64,000 nt of DNA, from contig NW_022985163.1 in assembly GCF_010093535.1 (NCBI RefSeq), forward strand, positions 860,001 to 924,000, read 5' to 3'. How positions within the stretch are numbered: the stretch's first letter is position 1; each line of letters opens with the position of its first letter. A model generated the notes under the pieces. That model searched no databases. It saw only the letters and a list, made by a program, of their open reading frames with translations, and was not told the origin of the DNA. This DNA comes from Lindgomyces ingoldianus (lineage: Eukaryota; Ascomycota; Dothideomycetes; Pleosporales; Lindgomycetaceae). Of this stretch, positions 10,647-23,291 are shown one piece after another. The translations under genes and the position numbers were made by a program.

Positions 10647-12098
10647 TTATGCCAAGCCTTCCAAAATTCCTTCCTTCTTCAAGTCTTCAAGCGAGACCTT
10701 TGCCATTGGACTGACGCTGTCAGCGCTCTTCAGGCAGCTTTCCACCATCTCCCAGAATCGAGGCAGATCCAAGCCACGTGGAATTCGACAGCCCCCTTCT
10801 CCCAGCGGGAGCTTGGCCACCTTTGTTCGTCCGAGCTCTCCGACGTTGGTCTGAGTGACAGAATGTGCTCCCTCAGTCACGATGTCTACCTTAAAGCGCT
10901 CTCCTCCCCTGTCATCGAATATAGATGGTTCGATCGCAGCGGCGACGGCGAGAGGATCATGAAGTGGCGGCCCTTCCGTTAAGGCGAAAACCTCGGCGTA
11001 GGTAGCGGCGAAGAAGGACGTGATCTGTGTGAATAGTGCACGGAGAGGAGATGGCGTCCCACTCGTGTCTACCGTGGAGCGGTCAAGAGGTTGATCTGAG
11101 CCGTAGAGTAGCGTGTGGCGAATTGTCTCAGTGCAAAGGACCTGGTGGCTGAGGTCAAGCGGGACAAGTGTTGTCTTCGGAATCAGGACAGGGTTGGCGA
11201 AGATGGACTGCGCAGCCTCGGGGTCGCACTAGTAGGGTAAGATAGGCTTGCAATTGAATCCGGGGTCCACTTACATAAATCTAAAGGTGGTGTTAGTGAA
11301 TCTTGGTCTTTCGAAGAGACTCGAAAGGCGGGAAATGGCACGGCGAGCACATACATTAAATTCGGCATAAGCCGTCCAGTTACCAAACCGCTCCCCCTCT
11401 CCTTTCACTTTACCCATTGGGGCATTCGTAAAACCACCGCCAACCGCGCCTCCCATGATACTAAGACCCTTCAAATGTGCTGCGAGATCGGGGTACTTCT
11501 TGAAAACCAATCCGATATTCGTGAGGGTGCCTGTCGAAACGAGCCACGCGGAGTTCGGTGGTGTAGCAATTAGAGCCTTATACATCGCTTCAAGGAAGTC
11601 GACATCGGTGATTGCTGGTTCGAGGGGTTGCGGAAGCAATGTAACCCCATCGAGACCAGACTCGCCTGGAAGCCCTCAGCTGTTTGTTTCGCAGGTGTGC
11701 ATGTGTTCAATTACCGTGAATGTCAGCAGCGTGTACCACCTCGCGCGTTATTGGCTTTGCTGCACCCGGATAGACCTTGATGTGGCCTTTGCCCATAGCC
11801 TCTAGCATGCCACGGGTGTTGAAGGTAGTTTGGTCGAGCGGAGCATTGCCGTGGACGGTGCTGACACCAAGCAGTTCGACTCGCGGGTCGTGGGAGCTAA
11901 GAAGGAGAGCGTAGGCATCCTAGTATTGAGAGCAGCGTGAGCGGTTCCTCCGGATGGCGACGGTCAGGACTTCATACATCGTGTCCTGTGTCCTGTGGTA
12001 TCCATTATGTCAGCGGCCAATTCGAGGAGAGATTGGGGAACGCGACATACACAATCAAGCCAAAGAGGGATCTTGGAGCTGGTAAGGTCTGCAGCCAT
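10647..12098 (-). CDS. Inosine-uridine preferring nucleoside hydrolase, two microexons
   Basis: Nucleoside N-ribohydrolase of the IUNH superfamily, which splits nucleosides into base and ribose for purine/pyrimidine salvage. Six coding exons fit in phase: 12051-12098, 11978-11992 (15 nt), 11715-11919, 11355-11665, 11275-11280 (6 nt) and 10647-11228, giving 388 residues. The hallmark metal- and ribose-binding segment IPLWLDC-DTGHD-DAYALLL is built from three exons; its central DTGHD is the 15-nt microexon and has Thr where most members have Pro. LVSTGTLTNIGL and the GG-rich loop IMGGAVGGG are typical. The 6-nt microexon supplies Ile-Tyr of the conserved EFN-IY-CDPEAA stretch before the C-terminal half. 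No targeting signal is seen, so probably cytosolic. The four longer exons are secure; the two microexons rest on motif restoration and splice consensus. Confidence 0.88.
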
Positions 12099-12605
12099 GC
12101 TTTTGTCTGGATATATAAGATGACTTCAGCGAGTGGTGGAAAGTTGCAAACAACTCGTTTCTGTAAGAAGACAATTGTGCGATGGGATTGGAGTCAGACG
12201 CGGGGTCCAATGTGGCAGGTGGGATGAAAGCGTAGATTGGCTCGGCGCCACTGGTGAGTGAATGTGTCGCTGTGGCGCACCCCCTGTCCAACGCCAATTC
12301 ATGCATTGTTGAGCGAAGTAGCATGCTCCTTCATATTCAGGCCTCCATCACTCACTCTGTCGCACCAGGATTTGAGAGCAAGAGGCCCTGCGTTTGCTCC
12401 GTGTGCTATCTCCAGGGGTAACGACCTGTCAGCCCTCGCATCCCTATCCTTCGGGATCCGATTGCCAGCTTCACGTGCTCTATGTGGGCATTTCTTTCTC
12501 CAAATCGTCAGTTTCTCTTTGAGGAATCTAAAACTTTCTATCGACAACAGATAGGCTAGATATTGATAAGGAACGGCGATTCATCTAAACGCCGGGATTC
12601 CCACC
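12099..12605. other. Divergent promoter, nucleoside hydrolase / ferric reductase
   Basis: 507 bp between two outward-facing genes. No specific sites recognised. Confidence 0.5.
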
Positions 12606-14457
12606 ATGGTCTTTGGATACGAGTTCGTGGATCTGGACCATGACCAGAAACATGCCCGGAGAGTCTTACTCGAATGGTATCCTTTAATGGCGCAGTTATC
12701 GGCCCTGGTTGTTCTTGCTTTATTCGTATGCGGCGGCATCCTATCCTTCCTGGCACGACAAGGGCTTGACTATGAACGGCCGAGGTCGCCTTCGTTCAGC
12801 AAGCGAGCGGAAGGGAAATCAACGTGGTTGAAGAAGTCCTGTCAGGGAAGCATCAAGCTTTCATGGTGGATGAAGAAACCCGTAGCTGCCAGCTGGGGAA
12901 CGCGGGGAGAATGGATAGGTGGTGGGATCTGGATGGCATGGCTGTTGTATCTTTCAAGCGCTCAGACCAGCAATGGTAAGAAAGGTTCTAATTCACCAAT
13001 TCTCTAACAAGCTGGGCTGCTTGATATGTAGTTGTCCTCGTTTCAGATTCGATCTGAGGAAAAGCACCTGACAAACCACAGACTATCTCCATCTCACAAA
13101 ACGTTTCGGAATCATCGGAGCTTCTCAGCTTCCGCTCCACTACCTCCTGGCCATGCGGTCACCCTATTCGCCAATACAACATCTCACACGAATGTCTCAT
13201 GAGCAACTGAAAGCATCCCACCAGGTCCTAGGCCGGATCATCTACTTCCTATTCTTCCTTCATGCAACCTTCTACATGAACTTCTTTGTCCTATCTGGGT
13301 TCCTTGCGAAGCGAATCAAGGACAAGGACGTTATTATCGGGATCCTCAGCATAATTCTACTCACCATCCTAAGTACTACCGCTCTTGAGCCTCTTCGAAG
13401 ATGGAACTACCGAGTTTTCTTCACTACACACGTCATCATCGCCAGTACAATCCTCGTCCCACTCTATTTTCACGTAACTCATATCAGAAAGTACGTCGTT
13501 GAGACCATTGTAGTTTACACCATTCATCAAGTCTTCCGGAACCTTGGTATCAGAAGATATTCTGGGACTATCAAGCTCCTCCCCGGAACCAATCTTGTTC
13601 AGATCTGCATTCCTTTGGACACACCGGAAGTAGCATTCGGTTGGAAACCTGGGCAACACGTCTACCTCAGCCGACCCTCAGGGAAGTCATCCGCTGGGTC
13701 ATTATATGGTCAGCTCCTCTTATGCAACCAAGCAAATCCGTTCACTATTGCCTCAATTCCAGCAAAGGATGGGGAACTCCTTCTAGTAGCAAGGGCCTTG
13801 AATGGTAACACTAAGCACCTGGAAAAGCTGGCCCGGTCTCTATCTACCCACAATGGGACCCATGCCAGCATTCCACTCGCCTTAGAAGGACCCTATGGCG
13901 CATCAACCCGCTTACCAGATTTCTCTACCTTCGACAAGGTCTTGCTAGTCGCAGGTGGAGTCGGTGCAACATTCCTCATGCCCATCTACCGCAGCATCGT
14001 CGAATCTCCTGACGCAGGCCACTCATCAGTGTCCCGAACCCGGTTCATCTGGGCAGTTCGCAAGCTCGCCGAAACGCAATGGGCATTCCCCGCACGGGAC
14101 TCAGACGAGCCAGGATTCGAGCTACCGTCACACAACAGCACGATCGAGGTTTGTGTAACGCAGCCTTCTGGTCCGGATCTGCAGGCCAGCGGTTCGGGCG
14201 ATGATATCGAGCTTGCAGAAGATGGTCAGCTGCTGAGTATGGAAGAGCAGATGGATAAGCTGGGGAAAGGAATGACGGTGAAGGGTGGACGTCCGAGTAT
14301 GCAGGCGATCGTGGGTGAGACTTTTAGCAAGGGAACCAGGATAGCCGTTCTTGCGTGTGGGCCGAAGGGCTTAACAGAGGAGTTGAGGAGTGTGGTGGGG
14401 TTGTGGATTGGAAAAGGTTATGATGTATATTATCATGAAGAGAGCTTTGGATGGTGA
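12606..14457 (+). CDS. FRE-type ferric/cupric reductase, transmembrane
   Basis: Plasma-membrane metalloreductase that moves electrons from NADPH through FAD and two haems to external Fe3+ or Cu2+. Exons 12606-12975 and 13082-14457 join in phase 1 (581 residues). An N-terminal membrane segment (QLSALVVLALFVCGGILSFL) is followed by further hydrophobic helices. Histidines spaced for haem ligation are visible in SHQVLGRIIYFLFFLHA and in FFTTHVIIASTILVPLYFH. The cytosolic part has a flavin loop NPFTIAS, where Asn replaces the usual His of HPFTI, an NADPH-binding VAGGVGATFL, a late CGPKG and the terminal ESFGW. No signal peptide or extra domain is seen. The neighbours give no functional link. Preferred metal cannot be told from sequence. 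The Asn substitution is found in some family members as far as I recall. Confidence 0.9.
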
Positions 14458-15932
14458 TGGACTACTAACGTAGAACATGGCCAGGGTAATTCCAGACAGA
14501 TTTGCAACTTATTGACCCTTTGTGTTATTCCCGCAGGGGTTTTCGCAGATGAAGCCTACGCTAATTACATTCAACGCTAACACGCTGCGGACTAATAGCT
14601 TTGCTTCATTGTTAGCCAGAACCGAAGACCTGAACTATAAGCGTGGAAATAATAGCCCTGTACGTGTGACCTACCTGCTTGTCTCCCCGGATTCCAGGAC
14701 TACGGGTTGGTGATCATAGCATCCAATGATCCTAATCTGCCTGTTGTTGAAGCTGTAGCTCGCTACCGCCGGCTCCTCGCCTTTGGGATCTCGCTACACA
14801 GGGCGGGATGCTGCACGCTCCAGAAGGAAATCCATCGCCTCCGAAAACTAGATTTTGTGACTAGTTTCAGAAAGGACCTCACCTTCGCCGAGTACATTGG
14901 AAATGCCTCCACCGCTTCGTTATACTGCCGGCTATCAGAATGATGGCGCGAGGTGGAAGAGTGCATAATTTATACGCAGGGGGACATAAGGGTTGTTTAT
15001 CACTTGTCACAGTTTAAACTGACAGACAGAATAACATCCCAGAGAGCATCATATCATGCGAGCCCTGTTTCCACAACGGCGGGTATGGACCGCATAGGAG
15101 CAGCACGACTCACACACAGCGGGCTGATGTACGTGATGTGCGTGATGTGGGATGCGTTTCTTCTGATGCTGCGCACCGATGTCAAACGGCTCCACCGTTT
15201 GGCCGTCTCCTTTTTGCGGCGATGCCATCCCGGCTCTTTTGGCTTTCTGGACCACTTTGCTTTTCGCTGCTAGCCCACATGGGGCGCGGTGCTGCAGGCT
15301 AAGACGGGGCTGTCTCTGGGATTGGAGTGTTGTCCAAGCTCGCCGCAAAATCGCAGCACAACCAATCACCCGCCGTCGCCGTTCAAGACGACGAGACCTC
15401 CTCAGCAGCAACAACACGCACTGCGCCCATTCATCGTCGGTTTCGCGGATTGTGCAACCACTGGACGGCCGTTCCCGCCTCTCTGGAGGTGCTCTCAGCG
15501 GGTCTCTGCCACTCATCCACTCATTACTTCTCTTTCCCCTCTTACGTTAATTAGCCCAATCCCCGTCCCCCCAGCGCCGTTGCAGGGAACCTGCATGCAT
15601 GCAAACAACTCTAACACCCCCCCCCCCCCCCCTTCTCACCACCATCGACGCCTCTCCACGATCGACACTCCCGTCCATGGCATTTCTTCCATAGCCGTTC
15701 TGACTTCAATCCACACGGGGGCCCGCTTGTCACGTCACCCGCACTCTTCATCCTGTCTCCGCGCATAGGACGGACTCGTGTCACCCCTTCTCCGGGCCCG
15801 TGAAACATTCTACAACGACGTCGGATTGTCTCTGGTTGCCCTTTTCTTCTGGGTGAGATCGCGTTTGCGCACGCTCCGGGGGCTTTGAGAGCGCTCTAGA
15901 GCCGTCGGCCCACGCCTGCCTACTCTTCTCCT
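14458..15932. other. Intergenic: long teaR upstream region with C16 tract
   Basis: 1.47 kb without a convincing gene. The second half is pyrimidine-rich on the plus strand and contains a run of 16 cytosines at 15617-15632. Open frames up to 159 codons overlap on both strands and lack domain signs. Confidence 0.5.
15617..15632. repeat. Poly-C homopolymer (16 C)
   Basis: Uninterrupted run of 16 C about 300 bp before the teaR start codon. Such runs are unstable in replication and often miscounted in assemblies. Confidence 0.9.
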
Positions 15933-17851
15933 ATGGCCGTGGCATCCCCCCACCAGCCTCCGACGCTTCAGCAATTGACGCCTCCGAACAGCTCTCACGG
16001 GGGACGAGGATCGTGGGATTTTGCAGTGCCTTTGGATAACGGGGTGAGTGGTAGACTATTGATTTCCTGGTCTTGCCGTGATGTCACATGCTGCTTGTCG
16101 CGGTCCGGCGCCAGACTACTGGCACTATCTGCAACCGCTCCCGCGCACAGCGTCAACTCAACTTCCCGTCTATCAACGAGCCAATTTCTGCCTCACTAGG
16201 ACGGCATCCCCGAGCCTTACGCAGTGATCAAGATTGCTGACCTTGTTACCCAACACAGAAGACAACTGCCGACCAGAAGCCTTTAATGTCCGAAGACGTC
16301 CCCGCCGCGCAACTGCTCTCGTCCCGCCAGCCTCTCGCACCCCAGCCCAATGGCGTAACCAAGCAGCCTCGTTCCAACACGTTAGACTCCCAACGGCAAC
16401 GCTACGACGAGGATGCAGGATACCTCGCGCCGACTCGGGTCAACGAACTGCAGAGGAAGGGCAGTGACATCAGTGCCAATAGCAGCGACCCAGACAGCCT
16501 CCTAGACTACTACAAGAACTCCGAGAGCAAGAATGGGAGCCGAACGGCGTCACAAACCGCGGCGAACAAGAAAAAGACGGCAGGTGGAGCAAATTGGACC
16601 GAGGCTGAGAAGGACGAGAACAACTGGATACACCGAGATAAGCTTAAGGAAATCGAGACCAAGGAATTGGAGGAGGCGGGATTTCCAGTTGGACGCACCA
16701 GTCGATCGAATAGCAGATCCCACAGCGCCTCAGTGGGTGCTAGAGACCGTAGAAACTCTGAAGCAAACGATGCCGCGCACAATGGAGACGATCGCCATGA
16801 CAAACGACGGGTGGTCTCCCCTATACCCGCCGAGGATGAGGAGGGGGACGATGATCCGGCGCAGTGGGACCTGCGAACCCCTGATGAAATAGCAGCTGAG
16901 AGGGAGATCTCCCCACCACGGAACCATATCATCAGACCTAGCACCTCACGCATCCCTATCGCAAAGACCAGTCCAGCGCCGGTTCCCCACGCGTACGTCG
17001 AGCGAGATGTACCGCTGCCAAGATCCCGCAAAGGAAGCGCGAATTGGACCGGTGATGCGATAGCCACCAACGGAGCAAGAGTGAGGAGTGGAAGTACTTC
17101 AAGTCAGGTTCTAATGGATGATTTAGAAGGATCTGGGGACCACCTCAAGACTCCACTCCGAGGAGACTTCAGCAGTCCCACGTCTCCTGTCACGGGATCA
17201 CCTCCAAAAGCAAAGACTCCTGGAAAGCTTGCTCCTATATCGGGGGGCCGGAAAGGCACTGCGCAACGAAGTACCTCAACCGCAAAATCTCGAAACACAT
17301 CCGCAACATCTCCTGCTAAACGTCCTGGGACGAGTGGTGGGTCTATTTCTCGACCGACTACGGGTCACCGGCCTGAGGGTGACCCACCATGGATGGCTAC
17401 CATGTACAAGCCCGACCCTCGACTCCCTCCTGATCAGCAGATCATCCCAACACATGCGAAACGGATGCAGCAAGAGCAGTGGGAGATTGAGGGCAAGCAT
17501 GGTTCCATATATGATCGGGAGTTCAGACTCCTGAACACAGAGGAATTCAACAAACGCGATTCCCAAATTCTTCAGCCAACCGACAATCAAAAGGACGAAG
17601 ATGATCAACAATGGCCTCTCCCAAGCCCTACGAAAAATAGTCCAGGTCGTCAGGACACGGGCCTGAAATCTCCAACAAACGAGCAAGGCGGTTACAAGCT
17701 GACCCCTAAAATACCACAAAGCCCTCGTATTCCATCCCGCAACTCAGGACATCGATCAACAGCTTCTCCGAAGAATACCAACACGACTCGCCTACCCGAG
17801 CCGTCAGCAGAAGAGAAGCAGAAGAAGAACTGCTGCTGCATTGTTATGTAG
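15933..17851 (+). CDS. teaR: TeaR/Mod5-like prenylated cell-end marker receptor
   Basis: Membrane anchor that recruits the TeaA/Tea1 kelch protein to the growing hyphal tip. Exons 15933-16043 and 16259-17851 join in phase 0, giving 567 residues; the intron (215 nt) is long for this window. The protein is hydrophilic, Ser/Pro/Arg-rich and probably disordered through residues 1-400. A more conserved part near RPEGDPPWMATMYKPDPRLP and EQWEIEGKHGSIYDREFRLL follows. It ends in a basic tail and CCCIVM, a CaaX box (CIVM) for prenylation, preceded by two further cysteines that could be palmitoylated. The CaaX end with a disordered body matches Aspergillus TeaR and fission yeast Mod5. Identity rests on this architecture and recalled similarity, so it is probable and not certain. 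Confidence 0.75.
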
Positions 17852-18780
17852 TGTTACTACCATATATTATTTCTTTTCCTACCCTTGTGCTTGCACACCA
17901 ACTAATGTACAAAGGAGTACATCACCTTTTCTTTGTTTTTGGCGTTAGGGTGCTCCCCCGATAGGCGGGCCAACCATACCTTCGGCCTTCCACCATATTT
18001 CGTCTCTGGGCTGATAGCGTACAGCGGCTTGCTGATATACCTTTTCCTTCATTTACAAGTCCCTTCAAAGCGCCGCGCGTTTCGTCACCGGCCACTCTGC
18101 ATTGCTAGCTAGTCTTCCCCTTTCTCTACTGTCTTCTACTATGTGTTTTTGCAAAGGTGTTTTATATCAATGAGTGTGGATGAGTGCCAAGTGTGGGACG
18201 GTTGATGCCGTCATATTAAGTGTATTCTGTTTGTGTTTCTGGGCGGTGTTCGAGACAAGCTTTCCTTATCTTTAAGGCGATTCGACTAGGGAAGGCGAGG
18301 TGAGAGTGTAAAAGCGTCGGCTGGTCCAGAATTGCTGGTGTAGGGGCTAGTTAGGAAGGGGTAGAATGGATATAGAATGAACGAGAGCTTCAAATGCTGA
18401 AGCAATATTCTAAATATCCGCTGGCCCAAGGCCCTTCACGGCAGTTCTGAACAAAAGCATTTGTGACTCAACTTCAACTGAATCTATCATCTTTAACACG
18501 GGTTACCCCCTCAAATATCTGCTTACTATGTCTGTCTCCCCAAGTCAGATAAATCAAGCACCATCTCGAAACCCCACCTCGATTTTTCATCTGTCGGAGG
18601 GCGTAAGGGTCGGATCACGTGTGCCAAGCCTACCAAGCCATGGCTCATAAGCTCGCTTGTCGGGCAATCGAACTACCGCCCCAACACACAGATTTCGACC
18701 TCGAACTTTTAGACACTGAAACTCCTCCATACCACCCCCATCATCTATCTCTTCGAGGACATCCGATTAATACGATCAGT
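17852..18780. other. Intergenic: teaR 3' region and eS12 promoter
   Basis: No gene seen. A CACGTG E-box-like palindrome lies at 18616-18621, about 160 bp before the eS12 start. The stretch just before the start is pyrimidine-rich, as is common in fungal ribosomal protein genes. Confidence 0.5.
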
Positions 18781-19494
18781 ATGGTATGCAGCTCTTTATC
18801 TTCCTCCTATTCCATATTCCTTCGCGCCTCCCGAGATTGTAGCAATCGCGAAGGATGTTGAACGGGAACCAGCGAAAACATGTCTCTAGTACTAACTTCC
18901 CCTACAGTCGGACGGAGAAGAGCCCACGTCTCCCGTCGAAGCCGCCGCCGAAGTCGAAGTCAGCGCCGATGCCGCGACAGGCAAAGGCCAGATGTCCGTG
19001 CTCGAGGCCCTGAAAGGTGTCCTCAAGCTCGCGCTCATCCACGATGGTCTCGCCCGCGGCCTGCGCGAGGCTTCCAAGGCTTTGGATCGGCGCCAGGCAC
19101 ACATGTGTGTTCTGAATGAAGCGTGCGAGGAAGAGGCATATAAGAAGCTTGTTGTGGCGTTGTGCAGCGAGCATAAGATTCCGTTGATTAAGGTCCCCGA
19201 TGGGAAACAGCTTGGAGAGTGGGCTGGGTTATGTGAGTGGATTTTTTTTCCCTTGTATTGATTCTAACTGGGGGACGGACTTGGATGGATTCTATTCCTG
19301 TCTCGAGGATAAAGAGGAGAATTGCTATAATATTTTTCTAGATCCGGACTAACGAGAAATTAAATACAGGTCAGATCGATCGTGAAGGCAACCCCCGCAA
19401 AGTTGTCAACTGTTCTTGCGTCGTCGTTCGCGACTGGGGTGAGGAGAGCCAGGAACGTAGCATCCTGCTCAACTACTTCCAGACTGAGCAGTAA
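18781..19494 (+). CDS. RPS12: 40S ribosomal protein eS12 (RPS12)
   Basis: Small-subunit ribosomal protein on the beak of the 40S. The first coding exon is only the start codon (18781-18783), followed by introns at 18784-18907 and 19233-19369; exons 2 and 3 are 18908-19232 and 19370-19494, giving 150 residues. A variable acidic N terminus precedes the conserved core: [66 protein letters not shown], ending in NYFQTEQ. The Cys of GLC is split by the second intron. The 124-nt intron right after ATG was chosen because it removes a stretch that would otherwise give a non-homologous N terminus. Expression is expected to be high. I looked for a C/D snoRNA in the introns and saw none. Confidence 0.95.
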
Positions 19495-20413
19495 ACTTCC
19501 CCACCTTCCCCAACTGTTCCCCTGACGCCCTCGCTACCTGTACGACAATTTCAACTTCAATTCGACATTCTCGCCCGTTTGTGCATCGGGTTGGCTTCGG
19601 TTTTCGTGGTATGGTCCAGTGATGGATAGTGATCTGGAATGGTTAGATGGATGGGATTATGGGTTTGGGGCATTATCTGTGTAGCTAGCTGGGTGCATGC
19701 GGTGTGAGGTTACGTTGCCAAATCCAAAAAAATGAACGTCTGATCAATAAATCTTTTCGTTTGACTCTGCTGTTTTTATCTTCTGAAAGTGAAACTGCAT
19801 CTAGTCCATTCTGGTTTTTTATCAAACCCATCTACATTTCCGAAGACAGCAGATGATAACACCCCTCACCACGACCAGTCATCAACGAAAACTCATTCCA
19901 CAATTTCATTTGCTTCCGTTGCCGTTATCTCCTACTCGTGAAACCGCATCTGTAGTCCATTATGCTTTATCGGCCGTCGGTCCGCATTTCGTGCTCTCAC
20001 CATGACCAACCATCGTTACAGTTTAGAAATTCTTCATTAGACTTCAACATGGCACGATATTGCCCAGCTTGATTCTCAGCTCCAACCCCGAACCTGGTGA
20101 ACCCAGCCTCCCGACATCAGGTTGAGTTAGTGGGGAAGGAATGAATACATTGTGTGGATGGGACATGCAAATCGCTATCAATTCCGAAGAATAGATAGAT
20201 CAGGCCGAAGTATCATATCCAAGTGGGAAAAAAAAAAGTCTGCAGCCAAATGCTCGCTGAGTCAAAGCCGCTAGCCTGATGTATTCTTACGCTGTAGACA
20301 CAGTTCACTAAAATACGCCCAAATGGTCAGCATGCTGTGTGTAAACTTCATTCAAACCCCTTGTCACTCAGAGCCCGAGGACAGCACGCTCTCATCTCAT
20401 TGATGACGTCCCT
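19495..20413. other. Intergenic, convergent 3' regions
   Basis: 920 bp between the 3' ends of eS12 and gamma-adaptin. Short A runs are present (about 20230). No gene seen. Confidence 0.5.
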
Positions 20414-23291
20414 TTACGTCGGCTCGGACCAATCCACCTGCTCTGAGACCGGGCTTCCTCCCGCTGAATATGCAACCTTGAGTCTCAACCTCAACCGCGC
20501 AGGAGGTGGCTGTAGAAGCCGTTAGCAGCGTTCTTAGAAAGATAGTATCGGAAATCAGGTGAACTTACCCCATTGATAGCTGTAATCCGCATCTGTTGGG
20601 TTGCCTCCTGGCCGCCGCCTAGCTCGGACTGGGTGATAGGTTGAAGCTGTAGCTTTTGACTCTTAGGTACCGCTGCTTGTAAGCTCACACTTCCAAGGGT
20701 CGAAAAACTGCCGGTATTCCGGAAGCGGGCGAGGACTTGGATGGCATTCGCGTCACGCTTAAGTTGGAAAGTGATATTCAGGTCGTTCTTGTCGTATGCG
20801 GGATGGGCTGGTGGGCCTGACGCTACAGGGGGAGTTGACGTTTGAGGAGGGGGAGAGGACATGCCGCCGAAGAAATCCATAGATGCTGGGGCTCCTGCCG
20901 GTGGCTGAGATTGCGTAGGCGCTGGGGAAGCAGTGGCACCAGTGTTGAAGAGGTCCATTATAGAGTTAACATTCGAAGGTACAGGCGAGGTCCTCTGAGG
21001 AAGTGAAGAGGTAGATGGGCCACCACCAAGGATATCCGCTAGTAAATCAGCACTTTGCGCCTGAGAGCCGTTGGTGGTAGCACTAGCGTCCGGACCTGGA
21101 ACTGCAGAGTCACCCATGAGATCAAGCAAGAGGTCTTCCGTAGCCGCTGGTGCCGATTTCTTCTTTGGAGCCTTGGAATGTCGCTTCTTGGTTGCCTCGC
21201 CGAGTACTCGCTGCTCTTCGCGAATCTCAGGCGGTGGCATCTTTTCGAATACACCTTTCCGGATCTGGTCGGCACCAAAGAGATTTCCATATTCGACGGC
21301 CCGCTGTTGGATCTCGATGTCGAGATTCGTTGAGTATCGCTGAAGCAGTCGCCTGAGCCGTTCTATCTGTGCCGGGTCGTTCAGTCGGGTTGTGAGCTTC
21401 ATTGCTGCTGTGACAATATACTGTGTGACGATCTGCCCCGCATAGCTACTGCTAAGTATGGACTCAAACAGATCAACGAGGTCGCTCTGTTTGACTTCTT
21501 TCACCAATTCCTCCTCTTCGTACTGGCCGCCTCTTAGTAGAGCATCTCCATATTCCCCAATCACCCATGAACCAGCAAGGGTGAGGCCCTCCTGTGTGAT
21601 GTCGTCTTTCAGAGCAGCGTAGAGCTTTTGAGCGGAATAGGTCTGCAAGTCGGGAGTGGTAGCAATTAAGCGGACGAAAGAAGACAGAATCTGTTCCTTG
21701 ACATAGTTCCCAGCCTAGAGAGTGATTTAGTAACAATACTAGTGAAGGTTCGGTATCGGAGACTCACCAGCTTCAAAACACGCAGCATGGTGTCGACGTG
21801 CCACCTTTTATTTGGAGCAAACCGGTCGGCGGCAATACCGATCTGAGATGTCATTACAGGCTTAAACTCATTGTCTGCGACCTCGAGGAAGGCAAGCAGC
21901 TCCCGAATTAATACTCGCACATTGCTCTCATTGATCAAAGTGAAACTTAGGTCGAGTGCTCGCCGCCGAATACTGATGTCAGGATCCCGAAGGCAGTCAA
22001 GGATGGTGTTGCGATGTCTCTGCACGGCATTCGGTTCAACCGCAACAACTTTGATCAGAGTGTTCAATGCAACATATCGGATGTTGTTGTCCCGGTTTGA
22101 CAAGAACTTTCCAAGAATGTTCACGCCTAGCACACGAAGGCCAGAGTCCGCTTCAATGTCGAGAATGGTGAGAACCGCTTCGTATAAAATCGAGTTTCCG
22201 ACGTTTTTAGACGAATCGGTGTTAGTTGCGACCTATGAAAGTCAGCATAGAGCACATATAAGAGACAACGTTCGGTAATCAGAGATGGACGTACTTGTGC
22301 CAAGATATCGTTTATCTGTTCGCTAACCTGGGGGTCTCCCCGTCCCAGAACCCGGAGAAGCTGTAGGATTTTGACTTGTAAGAAGGGATCAGTTATGCCC
22401 GTCACATCGTGCTCAGGGGCATAGCCGGACGATGAGAGGCCCTTCAGTATCTTGACCAGACTTGGAACAATAGGACGGAACATATCCGCAATACCATTTT
22501 CACCATCTTCTGCCTCGTCCGCTTCACACAAACTGGTAACCAGTGTCAGCCCGCACAGCAGCACGCCATGATTTCGGTCTTGGAGAAGCACTTTGGCCTT
22601 TTCCAGGAAGTGCTCCTGCAAATCTGGCACCTTCCTGCATATTCTCATGGCGCAAAGAGCCGCCTTTCGACGTATATACGGGTTTGCGCTGGAGATAATG
22701 GTTTCGACTTCGGGGAACAGGTCTCGTGACATCTCGACTGAGGCAATGTTTCCAAGCGTGCAGAGAGCGAGGCCGACGATGTACTGGTTCGGATGATTGA
22801 GGTCGCTGGAGTAGCTCTTTAGCATCATATCTAGCTTTGTGCGTGGATAAACCATACTTTTTGAGCGAGTTTGTGACTAGTGTCAGAACTTCCTGGTTCT
22901 CGTCTAAGAGCAGCATTGTCCCTAGATAGCCCAACCGCTTGTCCGCAAACCGCGGAGATGCCAGCAGCTTCAGACATTCGATCTGGCCGAAATGTGTCCT
23001 CTCACCGAGGGTGAAGAGATATAAGAGCTTTGCGACATTGTTTCTCCTGCACGCGGATGAATATATGCACCTGTCTAGGGGGCGGTGTCCAGAACACACC
23101 TCACGCTGTGATCTCCGCTCTCCTCCCTGAAGCTTGCCCGGATGGCAGCACTCTCCTTCTGGACCACAGCCCGCTCGTCTGCTATCGTCTTTGCCGCGCG
23201 CACATTCCGAATGAATTGCTTTACTGCCTGCTTTCAGTAACTGCACTCGAGTTCGAGCTGGGGTGGTGGGGCTTGGCATACACGAAGTCAT
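20414..23291 (-). CDS. APL4: AP-1 adaptor complex gamma-adaptin (Apl4)
   Basis: Large subunit of the clathrin adaptor AP-1, which sorts cargo between the trans-Golgi network and endosomes. Seven exons fit: 23282-23291 (10 nt), 23100-23223, 22858-23046, 22295-22805, 21768-22232, 20569-21714 and 20414-20509, for 846 residues. The adaptin trunk begins [20 protein letters not shown] and shows [40 protein letters not shown], and [21 protein letters not shown] hinge with IMDLFNTG and other DLF/DLL-type acidic motifs follows. The C-terminal ear (about residues 735-846) ends [27 protein letters not shown], reached only after splicing out 20510-20568. The first exon and the last intron were placed by restoring family sequence; both have good GT-AG sites. 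Confidence 0.93.

Noticed and set aside
15049..15768. Several overlapping frames upstream of teaR
   Set aside because: They overlap on both strands, are low in complexity and include the C16 run; no domain signs.
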